DNA of 6,203 nucleotides. Source: Chloroflexota bacterium. Lineage in GTDB: Bacteria; Chloroflexota; Limnocylindria; Limnocylindrales; CSP1-4. How positions within the stretch are numbered: the stretch's first letter is position 1; every line of letters begins with the position of its first letter. Of the stretch, positions 6,097-6,203 are shown one piece after another. The position numbers were made by a program, and so were the translations under genes. The notes under the pieces were generated by a model that was given only the letters and a program-made list of their open reading frames with translations, had not been told where the DNA came from and did no database searches. The stretch lies in the NCBI GenBank assembly GCA_021786915.1, contig JAJYMP010000755.1, positions 1-6,203 on the forward strand, read 5' to 3'.

Positions 6097-6203
6097 CGGG
6101 CCGTCCCTCCGGCGGCTGCCGTCGCCGCGCCCTTCAGGGCGGTGAGCTCCGCCTCGACGGACGCCGTCCGCGTCGTCCGCTCGAGCTCCGCCTGCACGGG
6201 ATC
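6093..6203 (-). CDS. pspA: PspA/IM30 phage-shock protein, C-terminal end only
   Basis: Only the last 36 residues and the TGA are in the window. They read as a charged amphipathic helix (DPVQAELERTT, then SVEAELTALKG) followed by a short Ala/Gly tail (AATAAAGGTAR). The VEAELTALK pattern is typical of the end of PspA/IM30 proteins of GC-rich bacteria. PspA is a peripheral ESCRT-III-like coiled-coil protein that polymerises on the inner face of the cytoplasmic membrane and protects it under stress. Alone this piece would be weak evidence; the ATGA overlap with a clear pspAA gene makes the call firm. It would be the first gene of the polycistron seen here; its promoter and any regulator lie beyond the right edge. 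Confidence 0.75.
   Translation of the reverse strand, partial: DPVQAELERTTRTASVEAELTALKGAATAAAGGTAR

Noticed and set aside
1..6203. CRISPR arrays, tRNA/rRNA genes, insertion sequences, attachment sites
   Set aside because: Looked for and not seen: no regularly spaced repeats, no tRNA-like cloverleaf, no transposase motifs or terminal repeats.

Overview
This is a GC-rich window (by eye about 70% GC or more) in which every gene I can support lies on the minus strand. Transcription therefore runs from the right edge to the left edge. The composition, the frequent GTG starts, and a PspA gene followed by a PspAA gene fit Actinomycetota or a GC-rich Chloroflexota lineage. The sequence alone does not let me choose between them.

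Right part (6203 down to 2350), in transcription order: the 3' end of pspA (phage-shock / IM30 membrane-repair protein), pspAA (PspA-associated protein), a small multi-pass membrane protein with weak resemblance to the GlsB/YeaQ family, a possible 17-codon mini-ORF, an EamA/DMT-family ten-helix transporter, and a KimA-like potassium importer of the APC superfamily. Successive reading frames either overlap by a few bases (ATGA, GTGA) or are one base apart (TGA-G-GTG, TAG-C-GTG). This is the pattern of one translationally coupled polycistron. An AT-rich island with an inverted repeat and a TATAGT -10-like box sits over the EamA/kimA junction. It could give kimA a private, nearly leaderless, regulated promoter.

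Middle (2349 to 2101): a 249-bp non-coding gap holding two small abutting dyads and probably the promoter of the next gene.

Left part (2100 to 1): a cyclopropane-fatty-acyl-phospholipid synthase (Cfa-type SAM methyltransferase), then, after 87 bp, a tandem hot-dog acyl-ACP/acyl-CoA thioesterase that runs off the left edge.

The common theme is the cytoplasmic membrane: PspA/PspAA guard its integrity, KimA uses its proton gradient to take up K+, Cfa modifies its lipids, and the thioesterase handles acyl chains. That the genes work together is inference from order and spacing. The long plus-strand open frames (for example 10-2070 and 2986-4653) are antisense shadows caused by the high GC content.
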